Source of the DNA: Aromatoleum toluvorans
GTDB taxonomy: Bacteria > Pseudomonadota > Gammaproteobacteria > Burkholderiales > Rhodocyclaceae
Direction: 5' to 3'
Assembly (NCBI RefSeq): GCF_012910905.1
Contig: NZ_WTVN01000004.1
Span: 1-64,000 of the forward strand
DNA length: 64,000 nucleotides
Part shown: piece by piece, positions 46,856-56,046 of the stretch
Layout of the letters: each line of letters begins with the position of its first letter
How positions within the stretch are numbered: the stretch's first letter is position 1
Program-made: the position numbers and the translations under genes
Notes under the pieces: model-generated
Databases searched by the model: none
Told to the model about the DNA's origin: nothing
The model's input: only the letters and a program-made list of their open reading frames with translations

Positions 46856-46910
46856 TGCAACAATGTGCTGTTAATTGTAAATATACAGATCAATCGTATT
46901 GGCTAGTATT
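46856..46910 (+). promoter_or_regulatory. Island promoter box A (before the amidase remnant)
   Basis: TGCAACAATG, then TGTAAATATA 20 bp later start-to-start, then TCAATCGTA and a -10-like TAGTAT at 46904. The spacing equals that of boxes B-E, although single positions differ. The promoter is kept although the gene behind it has lost most of its coding sequence. Confidence 0.7.
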
Positions 46911-46972
46911 CCTCCAGGCATGTACCCCGCTGTCGCGCCACCCGAGCGCAAACCTGCCTGGAGACGAATCAC

Positions 46973-47215
46973 ATGGAAAGCCCACTCAGCGAGACGCTCG
47001 AACAGGCCTTCGCGCAAGCCACCAAGCTGTACCAGGAGCGCGGCTTCCAGCGCCGCGTCGGCTTTGGCAAGAAGCCGGCGCTGATCAACGTCGACCTTGC
47101 GAACGCCTGGACGCGCCCGGGCAACCCCTTCACCTGCGAGAAGATCGACGCCACGTTCGCTGACGTGGAATCGGTCGGGCGCCGCGTCGATTACCTGTAC
47201 TCGATGAAGGGCTGA
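46973..47215 (+). pseudogene. N-carbamoylsarcosine amidase, internally deleted remnant
   Basis: The 80-codon frame joins the first ~59 residues of the amidase to its last ~20 residues; the full copies have 228. The join keeps the frame and falls in the 7-bp sequence ATCGACG, which occurs at both ends of the missing 444 bp in the intact copies. D41 of the catalytic triad remains, but the lysine (K136) and nucleophilic cysteine (C169) are gone, so it cannot be an active amidase. Promoter box A and the CTGGAGA ribosome site are intact, so a short protein could still be made. Confidence 0.9.
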
Positions 47216-48172
47216 CTCCGGCCGGGCCGGGTGAGGGGCCGTGCGCCCTGGACGGCCCCTTCGCTGGTGAATGCATGCCCGAATAAACAACGATGGCGAA
47301 GACGGTCGTGGCCCGCACGCGGGGGTGAAGTCGTATGAAATTGGCAGGCTGGTTAATCAAACAGATTCGGAAAATGAATCGAATCCGATAGTCGAGATTC
47401 GTGTGGAAATTATTTCGGGTTAGCTCAATTTTCTGCGAAAAAAATTTCCGTGATCTGCACTAATCAAGTGCGTAGATAAAGCTGGCTATATTTTCTGGCA
47501 GCTTCAGAAGGCTGCAGATCGTTCTGTCGACTTGAAGGCGGTTTGGCGAAGGCTTGGATCGTCGAGAAATCGCATGGCTGTTCGTGATTAATCCGTCTTT
47601 GATCGCGGATATTGTCAACGGGCGAGTTGTGCGCATAATAAATTTGCGCGGCAATCGTTTTGGTACGAGTGCCATGAATTCCCCTTCGCTCTGATATCAT
47701 ATCCATCCTCGTTTGTCGCTTGAAATAGCGAAAAATCTTGTAAATACAAGATGATAGGCGCTTCTTCGGGTGGTTTTATGCAGGATGGAATTACGCCCTT
47801 CGCGATGGGGCGTGACGTGCCGATCCTGATCCGGAGAGGACGTCAGAATCGTCACGTCCATATTTTTCATTTCAGATTCAGGTTTGCCGGAATCACCGTT
47901 CCGGATGTCTCTTTTTGTCCATGGCGATTTCCAATGGGGTGGAGGTTAAGGTCGCATAAAATCGGTTTGTGCATCAACGCCCCAGGAAGAGACATTAATG
48001 GTTCGTCTTGCACAAATCTGGTGCGTCAAATGAAAAGATAATCAAAAAATGGTCTGATTGGGTTCGTAATAATTGGCGTCTCCTGCGGGAATTTCTTGTG
48101 TTTTCCATTTCTCGTTAAGTTGGCATTGCAATTGCTATCGGTTAATTGCCAATTTATTTTCAGGAGACTGTT
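47216..48172 (+). other. AT-rich intergenic region before hyuA copy 1
   Basis: 957 bp, clearly richer in A+T than the surroundings. There are short open frames on both strands (for example 47751-48041), but none has family-like sequence or good coding bias, so I assign no gene. It contains an 18-bp inverted repeat at 47735. Just before hyuA is a GCATTGCAATTGC segment that shares ATTGCAATTGC with the region upstream of the first Tsx-like gene. Its composition suggests foreign or decayed DNA. No transposase remnant was recognised. Confidence 0.5.
47735..47752. promoter_or_regulatory. Inverted repeat, possible operator
   Basis: ATCTTGTA-AA-TACAAGAT is an 8-bp perfect inverted repeat with a 2-base centre. 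It includes TGTAAATA, the central element of the island promoter boxes, but not their flanking elements. Confidence 0.4.
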
Positions 48173-50269
48173 ATGGCAAGAATCGGAGTGGACGTCGGAG
48201 GCACCTTCACGGATCTGGTGCTCGAGGTCGAAGGTGAGAAGCAAGGCAAGCATCGCGTCTACGTGCATAAGGTACCGAGTACTCCATGGGATCAGTCGGA
48301 AGGGGTGCTGGGCGGCATCCTGGAGATTTGCCGCATCGGCGGAATTTATCCCAGCGATGTGCGCCTGATCGTGCACGGCACGACGGTCGCGACCAACATC
48401 ACGATCGAGCACAACGGCGCCGAAGTCGGGATGCTCACGACGCGGGGCTTCCGCGACATCCTGCACATCGGCCGGCACAAGCGTCCGGAGAATTTCTCGC
48501 TGCAGTTCGACGTGCCGTGGCAGTCGCGGCCGCTGGTGAAGCGTCGCAACCGCATCGCGATCGGCGAGCGGGTCATGCCGCCGCACGGCGAAGTCGCGCA
48601 GCCGCTTGATGAAGACGAGGTGCGTGCGGCGGCCGAGCTCTTCAAGGCGCGCGGCATCCGCTCCGTGATCGTGTGTTTCCTCTATTCGTTCCTGAACGAT
48701 GCGCACGAACGCCGCGCGAAGGAGATCATTCAGGAGGTGCTGCCCGACGCCTACGTCTCGTGCTCCTCGGAGGTCGCGAACGTCATCCGCGAGTACGAGC
48801 GCTTCTCGACGACGGCGATGAACGCCTATGTCGGCCCCAAGACCTCCCTCTACCTGAAGAACCTCGAGCAGAAGCTCGTCGACGCGGGCATCAAGGCGCA
48901 CCTGCGCATCATGCAGTCGAACGGCGGCGTGTCGACGGTCGAGAAGTGCTCGAAGGAGGCGGTGTCGATCCTGATGTCGGGCCTGGCCGGCGGCGTGATG
49001 GGCGGCCGCTGGGCCGGCGCGCTGTCGGAGGAGAAGAACGTCATCACCGTCGACATCGGCGGCACGTCGGCGGACTTCAGCACGATCCCCGACGGCAAGG
49101 TGAAGATCATGAACCCGCGCGACACCTACGTCGGCGCGTATCCCATCCTCGCGCCGATGATCGACCTCGCGACGATGGGGGCGGGCGGGGGCTCGATCGC
49201 CTACATCGACGAAGGCGGCGCCTTCCGCGTCGGTCCGCGTTCGGCCGGCGCCGATCCGGGGCCCGCATGCTACGGCAAGGGCGGCACCGAGCCGACGGTC
49301 ACCGACGCGCAGGTCGTGCTCGGGCGGCTGGACCCCGACCATTTCCTCGGTGGCGGCATCGAGATCGATGCCGAACTTGCGCGCGAAGCGATCCGCACGA
49401 AGGTCGCAGAGCCGCTCGGGCTCACGGTCGAAGAGGCCGCGCTCGGCATCATCCGCATCCTCAACTCCAACATGTCGCTCGCGATCCGCGCGAACTCGGT
49501 CGCCAAGGGCTACGACCCGCGCAAGTTCGCGCTCGCCCCGTTCGGCGGTGCGGGGCCGCTCAACGGCGTCGCGCTTGCCGAGGCCGTCAGTGCACGCGAA
49601 GTGATCGTGCCGCCCGCACCGGGAATCACCGCGGCGATCGGGCTGCTTGTCACCGACATGCAGTACGAATTCATGCGCTCGGTGCCGACGCTGCTGAAGG
49701 ACGTCGAACAGCCCGCGCTCGACAAGCTCAACCGCGTGATCGACGAGCTCACCGCGCTGTGCCGCGAGCGGCTCGACGACGACGGCGTGCCGGCTGACAA
49801 CCAGCACTTCGTGCGCATCGCCGAATGCCGCTACCACGGACAGGGTTTCGAGCTGCGCGCGGACATTCCCGAGGGTCGGATCGACGGCGAGCGGCTCGCC
49901 GCCGTCAAGGCGAGCTTCCAGGCGCAGCACAAGCGGGACTACGGCTGGGCCTTCGACGACGTCGATGTCGAGATCGTGACGATCCGCATCATCGGCATCG
50001 CCCGCACCCGGCCGCTCGCGTGGCCCGAACTGGAGGACGCCGCGGGGAGTAGCCCCGACTCCGCACTGATGTACGAGCGGCCGACGATCTTTGACGACAG
50101 GAAGTCCTACGCGACGCCGCGCTATGACCGGAAGAAGCTGAAGGCCGGGCACGAGCTCTCCGGCCCCGCGATCATCGTCCAGCACGACTCGACGACGCTG
50201 GTCCCGCCGGGCTACGTGGCCAAGGTTTCGGCCAAGGGCAACATCCACATCAATGCGCAGCGCGCCTAA
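48173..50269 (+). CDS. ATP-dependent hydantoinase subunit A, copy 1 (probable N-methylhydantoinase)
   Basis: The large ATP-binding subunit of a hydantoinase/oxoprolinase complex, 698 residues. The N-terminal DVGGTFTDLVLE (about 6-17) and central VDIGGTSADFSTI carry the phosphate-binding motifs of the actin-like fold. An N-carbamoylsarcosine amidase next to it makes N-methylhydantoin the likely substrate, giving N-carbamoylsarcosine with ATP use; hydantoin, 5-oxoproline and caprolactam are other substrates of the family. A GGAGAC ribosome site precedes the ATG at 48173. It differs from copy 2 at about a dozen residues, most in the first 55 and last 50. Unlike copy 2, it has no clear promoter box upstream. 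Confidence 0.9.
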   Translation: MARIGVDVGGTFTDLVLEVEGEKQGKHRVYVHKVPSTPWDQSEGVLGGILEICRIGGIYPSDVRLIVHGTTVATNITIEHNGAEVGMLTTRGFRDILHIGRHKRPENFSLQFDVPWQSRPLVKRRNRIAIGERVMPPHGEVAQPLDEDEVRAAAELFKARGIRSVIVCFLYSFLNDAHERRAKEIIQEVLPDAYVSCSSEVANVIREYERFSTTAMNAYVGPKTSLYLKNLEQKLVDAGIKAHLRIMQSNGGVSTVEKCSKEAVSILMSGLAGGVMGGRWAGALSEEKNVITVDIGGTSADFSTIPDGKVKIMNPRDTYVGAYPILAPMIDLATMGAGGGSIAYIDEGGAFRVGPRSAGADPGPACYGKGGTEPTVTDAQVVLGRLDPDHFLGGGIEIDAELAREAIRTKVAEPLGLTVEEAALGIIRILNSNMSLAIRANSVAKGYDPRKFALAPFGGAGPLNGVALAEAVSAREVIVPPAPGITAAIGLLVTDMQYEFMRSVPTLLKDVEQPALDKLNRVIDELTALCRERLDDDGVPADNQHFVRIAECRYHGQGFELRADIPEGRIDGERLAAVKASFQAQHKRDYGWAFDDVDVEIVTIRIIGIARTRPLAWPELEDAAGSSPDSALMYERPTIFDDRKSYATPRYDRKKLKAGHELSGPAIIVQHDSTTLVPPGYVAKVSAKGNIHINAQRA

Positions 50270-50279
50270 GGAGCACCAG

Positions 50280-52088
50280 ATGAACCCGTCGAACACCAAG
50301 GTCGACCCGATCACCCTGCAGGTCATCAGCGGCGCATTGCATACCATCGCCGAAGAGATGGGCCACGTGCTTTATCGCATGTCCTTCTCGTCGATCATTC
50401 GCGAGTCGCAGGACATCGGTGCGGGCCTCTTCGACTTGCAGTTCAACACCCTGACCGAATCCGAGGGCTCGCCGCTGCACATCGGCTCGATCCCGGCCTA
50501 CCTGCGCGGCATCGACGCCTGCCTGCAGGGCGGCACGTGGAACGAGGGCGACGTCGTGCTCCACAACCACCCGTATTACGGCGCGAGCCACAGCCCCGAC
50601 CTGTGCATCGTCGTGCCGGTGTTCTGGCGCGGCGAGCTGGTCGCCTTCGCGGCCAATACCGCGCACCACGTCGATATCGGTGCGGCAACGCCCGGCCTCA
50701 TCATCGACATCCCGGACGTCTTCGCCGAAGGCATGCTCTTCGCCGGCATCAAGCTCTACGAAGGGGGCAAGCGCAACGAGGGGCTGTGGCAGTACATCAG
50801 CCACAACAGCCGCACCGCGAAACAGACCAAGGACGACATCGACGCGCAGATCGCCTCGGCGATGCTCGGCGCGCAGCGCATGCAGGAACTCCTCGATACC
50901 TACGGCAAGGAGACGGTGTTCGGCGCGGCGGACCAGCTGATGGACTACACGGAGGCGATGATGCGCAGCCGCATCGCCGAGATCCCCGACGGCGAATACT
51001 TCGCCGAAGGCTATCTCGACGACGACGGTGCGAACCGCGACAAGCGCCTGCCGATCAAGGTGTGCGTGCGCGTCACCGGCGACAGCGTCGAGGTCGACCT
51101 CACCGGCTCGGCCGATCAGGTGCCGACCGGCTTCAACGTGCCGTTCGAAGGCTCGACGAAACCGGCCTGCTACTGCGCCTTCCGCGCGATGCTCACCGAT
51201 GCCGCGATGATGGAGGTGAAGCTGCCGCCGAATGAAGGTTCCTTCCGCCCGATCAAGGTCACGGCGCCGAAAGGCTCGATCTTCAACCCGATCTACCCGG
51301 CGGCGGCCGAGGCGCGCTTCACGCAGTGCAACCGCATGATCGACCTGATCATCAAGGCGCTTGCGCCCGTGATGCCGCAGCGGGTCACCGCCGGCAACTC
51401 GGCGACGCTGTCCTTCGCCGCGTACTCGGGCATCAAGGCCGAAGGCGACTACTGGGTGTTTCTCGAAGTCAATGAGGGCGCCTACGGCGGTCGGCCGCAG
51501 TCGGACGGGCCGGACTCGATCGACAACCTGATGGCGAACACGCGCAACAACCCGATCGAGGACCTCGGCATGCACCTGCCGATGGTGTGCGACCGCTACG
51601 AGCTGCGCGACGACGTGATGCCCGGAGCGGGGCAGTTTCGCGGCGGCATCGGCGTCGTCAAGACGCAGCGCCTGCTCACCGACGGCGCCATCACGCACGA
51701 GTCCGAGCGCCATCTGGACGTACCCTGGGGCGCCTTCGGCGGCACCGACGGTGCGGCGGGCCGCGTCGAGATCTTCCTGCCGGACGGCACGAAGCAGGAC
51801 ACCTACGCGAAGTTCTCCAACCTGCGCGTGCCGGCGGGTGGTGGCATGGCGTACTACGCACCCTGCGGCGGGGGCTATGGCGACCCGCTCGATCGCCCGG
51901 CCCGCAAGGTGCTCGAGGATGTCATGGACGATTTCTGCACCCTCGACCACGCCCGCGAGGTCTATGGAGTGATCATCTCCGGGGACCTCCTCCTCGACGA
52001 GGCGGCCACGCAGGCGCGCCGCACGCTGCTCCGCCTGGAGCGGCAGACGGCGGACGCGACGCCCGCTCCCGAGCCCGCAACGGCCTGA
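50280..52088 (+). CDS. ATP-dependent hydantoinase subunit B, copy 1 (probable N-methylhydantoinase)
   Basis: The second subunit of the complex, 602 residues, HyuB family. Recognisable blocks are the MSFSSIIRESQDIGAGLFD start, HNHPYYGASHSPDLCIV and HHVDIGAATPG with likely metal-binding histidines, and the C-terminal GGGYGDPLDRP. The start follows the hyuA stop by 10 bp with an AAGGAG site. The sequence is nearly the same as copy 2 up to about codon 542, then changes abruptly; the last 60 residues are related but far less similar. A hairpin follows. Confidence 0.9.
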   Translation: MNPSNTKVDPITLQVISGALHTIAEEMGHVLYRMSFSSIIRESQDIGAGLFDLQFNTLTESEGSPLHIGSIPAYLRGIDACLQGGTWNEGDVVLHNHPYYGASHSPDLCIVVPVFWRGELVAFAANTAHHVDIGAATPGLIIDIPDVFAEGMLFAGIKLYEGGKRNEGLWQYISHNSRTAKQTKDDIDAQIASAMLGAQRMQELLDTYGKETVFGAADQLMDYTEAMMRSRIAEIPDGEYFAEGYLDDDGANRDKRLPIKVCVRVTGDSVEVDLTGSADQVPTGFNVPFEGSTKPACYCAFRAMLTDAAMMEVKLPPNEGSFRPIKVTAPKGSIFNPIYPAAAEARFTQCNRMIDLIIKALAPVMPQRVTAGNSATLSFAAYSGIKAEGDYWVFLEVNEGAYGGRPQSDGPDSIDNLMANTRNNPIEDLGMHLPMVCDRYELRDDVMPGAGQFRGGIGVVKTQRLLTDGAITHESERHLDVPWGAFGGTDGAAGRVEIFLPDGTKQDTYAKFSNLRVPAGGGMAYYAPCGGGYGDPLDRPARKVLEDVMDDFCTLDHAREVYGVIISGDLLLDEAATQARRTLLRLERQTADATPAPEPATA

Positions 52089-52129
52089 CCGGCGCGGCAG
52101 CACCCACCCCGTAATCCGTAGCTCCGACA

Positions 52130-52151
52130 CACCCGGCCGCAAGGCCGGGTG
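52130..52151 (+). terminator. Stem-loop between hyuB copy 1 and the NCS1 permease
   Basis: CACCCGGCC, loop GCAA, and exact complement, 41 bp after the hyuB stop. The GCAA tetraloop adds stability. No T-run follows, so partial termination or mRNA processing is more likely. Confidence 0.6.
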
Positions 52152-52240
52152 GGGAGGCGTGCGTCCTCGTCGCGCCGCCACCCCGTGCATTTTCGTTCGT
52201 CATTCCGGCAACTGTTCCGTCATCAAGGAGAACTTGCATC

Positions 52241-53749
52241 ATGAACAAAGTCGAAGCGGCCACTGCGCCAATCGGTGGGGCGGCGACCCGCTCCCACCTG
52301 CTCGAAGAGTCGATCCTGCCGGTGCTGAGCACGCAGCGCACGATCGGCACACTGGGTTTCGTGTGGATCTGGATCGGCCTCGCGGTCATCATCGCGACCT
52401 TCCAGCTCGGCGCCACCGGCGTCGAATCGCTGCCGCTGTGGCAGGTCGTGGCCGTGATCCTCGCGGCCAACGTCGCGCTGGCGTTGTTGATGACGCTGAC
52501 CGCCGACATCGGCACCGAGCACGGCCTGTCGTTCGCGGTCTATCTGCGCGCGCCTTTCGGGACATCCGGCACGCACCTGCCGGCGCTTTTCCGTGGCGTG
52601 GTCGCCGCGATCTGGTTCGGCATCCAGACCTACCTCGGTGCGCTCGCGATCAACGGCATCGTCGAGTACCTGACCGGCTTCTCGAGCTGGCCGTTGTGGT
52701 ACGCGCTGTTCGCGGTCGTGCAGATCTGGAACACCGCCTGCGGCATCAAGGCGGTCGAGAAGCTTGCCGACATCGCCGCGCCCGCGATCATCGCCATTTC
52801 GATCTGGATGTACTACACGCTCGACGTGATGGCGCAGACCAAGGGCCTCAACATCTGGAACTGGGTCGGCGGCAAGGACACGACGATCCTGACGCTCTTC
52901 CTCGCGAACATGGCGTTCTGGTCGACGCTCGCGATCGATATCCCCAACATCACCCGCTTCCTGAAGGTCGAGGAAGGCACGAAGAGCTTCGTGCGGCGCA
53001 ACCGTCACGTCTTCCTCGCGCAACTCGTTGCCCTCCCGGCCACGCAGACGTGGGTGGCGGTGATCGGTGCGGCCTCCTTCATCGCCGCCGGCAACTGGGA
53101 TCCGATCACGGTGATTCAGAGCAGCGCCACCGGCTTCTCGCTGATCGTGCTGCTGGTGATGGTGATCCTCGCACAATGGTCGACGAACAACGCTGCGAAC
53201 CTGATTCCCGCAGCGCTCACGTTCGTGAATGCGGGCGCGCCGCGCATCGGCTACCGCAGTGCCATCGTCCTCGCCGGCATCATCGGCACGCTGTCGATGC
53301 CTTGGCTGATTCTCGACAACCTGTTCAGCTTCCTGTTCTCGTACGGGTCCTTCCTGTCGACGATCGGCGGGATCATGGTCGCGGACTATTTCGTGATCCG
53401 GCGTCGGCGATTGAATGTGCCGGATCTCTACGAAGTCGATGGCCAGTTCCGTTTCCTCGGAGGCGTCAATCCGGCCGGCGTCGTCACCTGGCTCGCCGGC
53501 GGCGCGGCTGCCTTCTACTCGGGCTCCTGGGCCTTTGTCGTCGGCTTCGCGCTCGGCTTCGCCCTCTATCTGCTGCTGATGTGGCTGTGGGTCCTGCCGC
53601 GCTACCCGCAGGCCGAGGTCACGTCCCGCTACAGCGACCGCTTCCTCGCCACCAGCGTCGGCCACAACTGGACCTATACCCCCGCGCGCGGCTTTTCACG
53701 CGTGTCCTCGCAGCAGTTGAGCGACGCCCAGACACGCGAAGACCTTTGA
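52241..53749 (+). CDS. NCS1-family permease, hydantoin/cytosine type
   Basis: An inner-membrane permease of 502 residues with about twelve helices. The FVWIWIGLAVIIATFQLGATG first helix and the STLAIDIPNITRFLK and AQWSTNNAANLIPAALTF segments match CodB-like NCS1 proteins. It is not similar enough to the permease at the equivalent place in unit 2 to be its duplicate. The likely cargo, from context, is N-methylhydantoin, creatinine or another ring compound. GGAGAAC precedes the ATG. Confidence 0.87.
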   Translation: MNKVEAATAPIGGAATRSHLLEESILPVLSTQRTIGTLGFVWIWIGLAVIIATFQLGATGVESLPLWQVVAVILAANVALALLMTLTADIGTEHGLSFAVYLRAPFGTSGTHLPALFRGVVAAIWFGIQTYLGALAINGIVEYLTGFSSWPLWYALFAVVQIWNTACGIKAVEKLADIAAPAIIAISIWMYYTLDVMAQTKGLNIWNWVGGKDTTILTLFLANMAFWSTLAIDIPNITRFLKVEEGTKSFVRRNRHVFLAQLVALPATQTWVAVIGAASFIAAGNWDPITVIQSSATGFSLIVLLVMVILAQWSTNNAANLIPAALTFVNAGAPRIGYRSAIVLAGIIGTLSMPWLILDNLFSFLFSYGSFLSTIGGIMVADYFVIRRRRLNVPDLYEVDGQFRFLGGVNPAGVVTWLAGGAAAFYSGSWAFVVGFALGFALYLLLMWLWVLPRYPQAEVTSRYSDRFLATSVGHNWTYTPARGFSRVSSQQLSDAQTREDL

Positions 53750-53788
53750 TCCCGCCTCCCCACCGAAAACACGAACAGGACGACCACG

Positions 53789-54598
53789 ATGAAACAACTT
53801 GCCGGAAACAACAAACCGCGCCGCGCGCTGACGGGCATCGCGCTGGCCCTTGCCCTGGGCGGCGCCGCAGGGCAGGCCGCTGCAGCCGAGTGGAGCGAGA
53901 CGGACGTGCAGGTCATGAACGGCACGCGCTTCCGCGATCCGGGCAATCCCGACGACGTCACGAAGACGACGGTGACGCTGCAGCACGTGAGCGGCTACGC
54001 CTATGGGCGCAACTACTTCTTCGTCGATTCTTATTGGGGAACGAAGAACGCGCCGCGCGCGAACGACATCTACGGTGAGTACTACCACTACCTGAGCCTG
54101 GGCAAGATCACCGGCGCGAAGTTCGGCGAGGGTGTGCTGAAGGACGTCAGCCTGACCGCGGGCGTCAACGCGGGAGCCTCGACCGGGGGCGCGGCGACGC
54201 GGGTCCTGCTCTACGGCGTGACGCTGGATTTCGCGGTGCCCGGGTTCAGCTACTTCAACGTGGACCTGCTCGCTTATGACGACCGCTCGCAGTTCAACGG
54301 CGTGCAAACCCGTTACCGGAACAGCTACCAGGTAACCCCGGTATGGCGGCTGCCGTTCAGCATCGGCCCCACGCACTGGTCCTTCGAGGGTTTTTGCGAC
54401 TTCATCGGCGCGCGCGGCCAGGGCACCGTCAATCAGACCCTGTGCCAGCCGCAACTGCGTCTGGATGTCGGTCAACTCGTGTCGGGACGCCGCGATGCGT
54501 TCTACATCGGCACCGAGTACCAGTACTGGCGCAACAAGTACGGCATCGACGGCCTCGACGAGAGCTTCCCCAACATCATGGCCGTCGTGAAGTTCTAA
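53789..54598 (+). CDS. Tsx-like outer-membrane channel (unit 1)
   Basis: A 269-residue beta-barrel with a signal peptide (cleavage near AAAA, about residue 34) and a C-terminal VVKF strand ending in phenylalanine. From the mature N-terminus (WSETDVQVMNGTRF) on it is identical to the channel at 61798 except for I/V and D/N near the end, while the signal peptides are unrelated. It probably brings ureides across the outer membrane to the NCS1 permease encoded just upstream. Confidence 0.85.
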   Translation: MKQLAGNNKPRRALTGIALALALGGAAGQAAAAEWSETDVQVMNGTRFRDPGNPDDVTKTTVTLQHVSGYAYGRNYFFVDSYWGTKNAPRANDIYGEYYHYLSLGKITGAKFGEGVLKDVSLTAGVNAGASTGGAATRVLLYGVTLDFAVPGFSYFNVDLLAYDDRSQFNGVQTRYRNSYQVTPVWRLPFSIGPTHWSFEGFCDFIGARGQGTVNQTLCQPQLRLDVGQLVSGRRDAFYIGTEYQYWRNKYGIDGLDESFPNIMAVVKF

Positions 54599-54757
54599 GG
54601 CGCACATCCGCCGATGTTGCGGAGTCGCCGCGGGCGGCCGTCGGTCGTTCCTGGCGGCTCCGTGCTCGCTTGCGTCGATGTCGGGATTTCCTTGTGCCGG
54701 CAAGCGGATAGGGGTACTGGCCGCGTGTCGATGATCGCCGAAATAATGTATTTCAAA

Positions 54758-54814
54758 CGCAATAATCGACGACTAATTGTAAATAGACGAAGCAATAGTA
54801 GGACGACTAGTATT
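54758..54814 (+). promoter_or_regulatory. Island promoter box B (before amidase copy 2)
   Basis: CGCAATAATC, then TGTAAATAGA 20 bp later, GCAATAGTA 33 bp after the first GCAATA, and a -10-like TAGTAT at 54808. No good -35 hexamer is present, as expected for an activator-dependent promoter. Two direct GCAATA elements three helical turns apart would suit an AraC-type dimer. Confidence 0.75.
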
Positions 54815-54879
54815 TCCTGCAGGCAAAGACAACTTTGTCGCAACCCCAAGGATGAAAACGATCTGGAGATCATGCTGAA

Positions 54880-55566
54880 ATGGATACCGAACTGAACACG
54901 ATGCTCAAACAAGCCTTCGCGCAAGCCACCAAGCTCTACCAGGAGCGCGGCTTCCAGCGCCGCGTGGGCTTTGGCAAGAAGCCGGCGCTGATCAACGTCG
55001 ACCTTGCGAACGCCTGGACGCGCCCGGGCAACCCCTTCACCTGCGAGAAGATCGACGACGAGATCATCCCCGGCGTGCAGCGCCTGCTGAAGGCGTGCCG
55101 CGAGAACAATCATCCGGTGATCCACGTGACGACCTGCTACCAGGTCACCGACCGCAACAATCCGAACACCGACATGGGCCTGTGGCACAACAAGATTCCG
55201 GTCGATGTCGTGAATCAGGAAGACGAGAACATCTGGGCAATCGACTCGCGCATCGCGCCGATCGCCGGTGAGCAGGTGCTGGTCAAGAAGCGCGCGAGTT
55301 CCTTCCATGGCACCTACCTCGCGGGCTTCCTGCGCGCGGCCGGGGTCGACACCATCCTCGTGACCGGCGTGACCGCGTCGGCCTGCGTGCGCACGACGCT
55401 GTGCGACGGCCTGGCCGAGGGTTTCCGTACGATCGCCGTGCGTGAGTGCATCGGCGACCGCGTGCCCGGCGCGGTCGAGTGGAACCTGTTCGACATCGAC
55501 GCCAAGTTCGCCGACGTCGAGTCGGTCGACCGCTGCGTCGATTACCTCTATTCGCTGAAGGGCTGA
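54880..55566 (+). CDS. N-carbamoylsarcosine amidase (isochorismatase family), copy 2
   Basis: Hydrolyses N-carbamoylsarcosine to sarcosine, CO2 and ammonia. The 228-residue product has the full isochorismatase-fold triad: D41 (INVDLANAWT), K136 (LVKKRASSFHGT) and the nucleophile C169 (GVTASACVRTT). Positions match D51, K144 and C177 of the Arthrobacter enzyme. The long NAWTRPGNPFTC segment is typical of this subgroup rather than of nicotinamidases. GGAG is present upstream of the ATG at 54880. It lies behind promoter box B. Confidence 0.9.
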   Translation: MDTELNTMLKQAFAQATKLYQERGFQRRVGFGKKPALINVDLANAWTRPGNPFTCEKIDDEIIPGVQRLLKACRENNHPVIHVTTCYQVTDRNNPNTDMGLWHNKIPVDVVNQEDENIWAIDSRIAPIAGEQVLVKKRASSFHGTYLAGFLRAAGVDTILVTGVTASACVRTTLCDGLAEGFRTIAVRECIGDRVPGAVEWNLFDIDAKFADVESVDRCVDYLYSLKG

Positions 55567-56046
55567 TCGGGGGGCGGCAGAGTTCCAGCAAATGATTCGA
55601 TAGCGAAGCGCTTCCGGTGATCCGGGTAGCACCGTTTCTTGCGAAATTGCACACGGCTTGCCGGCGTCCCGGTTCCATCGGTCGGCCAAGTTCGCTGCGG
55701 TGCGAAATCGGATCACCGGCACGCGTACGCGGAAAACCGGCAGTCGTTTCGCCTGGATTGACCCGGTCCGCAAGTCCTCGACGAAGTCAGGCCGCCTTTG
55801 GTACCCCCGGCCGTCCATGCATAGGGAATCTGCTCGTTGCGACGCAAAAATCATTATTGTCGGCAACAGCAAGATTCGCTGAAAGCTTCTCAATAGACCG
55901 GCAATAGTGCAGCGCCTAGTATCCGGTTCGGCAAGCGCTTCTTTTCGACTCAACATCACGCCCCCGAGGACTTCACCACCAACCAACACCGCATCACCGC
56001 CCAGCGACACAAGATTCGCAATAGAGCGAGAAAAGAGGAGACTGAA
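55567..56046 (+). other. Intergenic region before hyuA copy 2
   Basis: 480 bp between the amidase and hyuA of unit 2. No gene is supported; two short overlapping frames (near 55617-55907) have no ribosome site or recognisable sequence. The last 180 bp contain promoter box E and an AT-richer leader. The region bears no obvious resemblance to the DNA before hyuA copy 1, although the genes that follow are nearly identical. Confidence 0.5.
55868..55923 (+). promoter_or_regulatory. Island promoter box E (before hyuA copy 2)
   Basis: AGCAAGATTC, then TCTCAATAGA 20 bp later, GCAATAGTG and a -10-like TAGTAT at 55917. The interval from GCAATAGT to TAGTAT equals that of box B. The upstream element is weaker than in boxes B-D. 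Confidence 0.6.

Larger units (their letters stand above)
46856..54598 (+). repeat. Duplicated module, unit 1 (deleted amidase-hyuA-hyuB-permease-channel)
   Basis: First unit of a tandem duplication of about 7.9 kb. It starts with promoter box A and contains an amidase remnant, hyuA, hyuB, an NCS1 permease and a Tsx-like channel. hyuA, hyuB and the channel are nearly identical to those of unit 2, while the permease and most intergenic DNA are unrelated between units. Confidence 0.85.

Noticed and set aside
47464-47706. 80-codon minus-strand frame in the AT-rich region
   Set aside because: No recognisable sequence, no ribosome site, and no conservation with unit 2.
47751-48041. 96-codon plus-strand frame in the AT-rich region
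   Set aside because: It starts inside the inverted repeat, has no ribosome site, and its composition is not protein-like.
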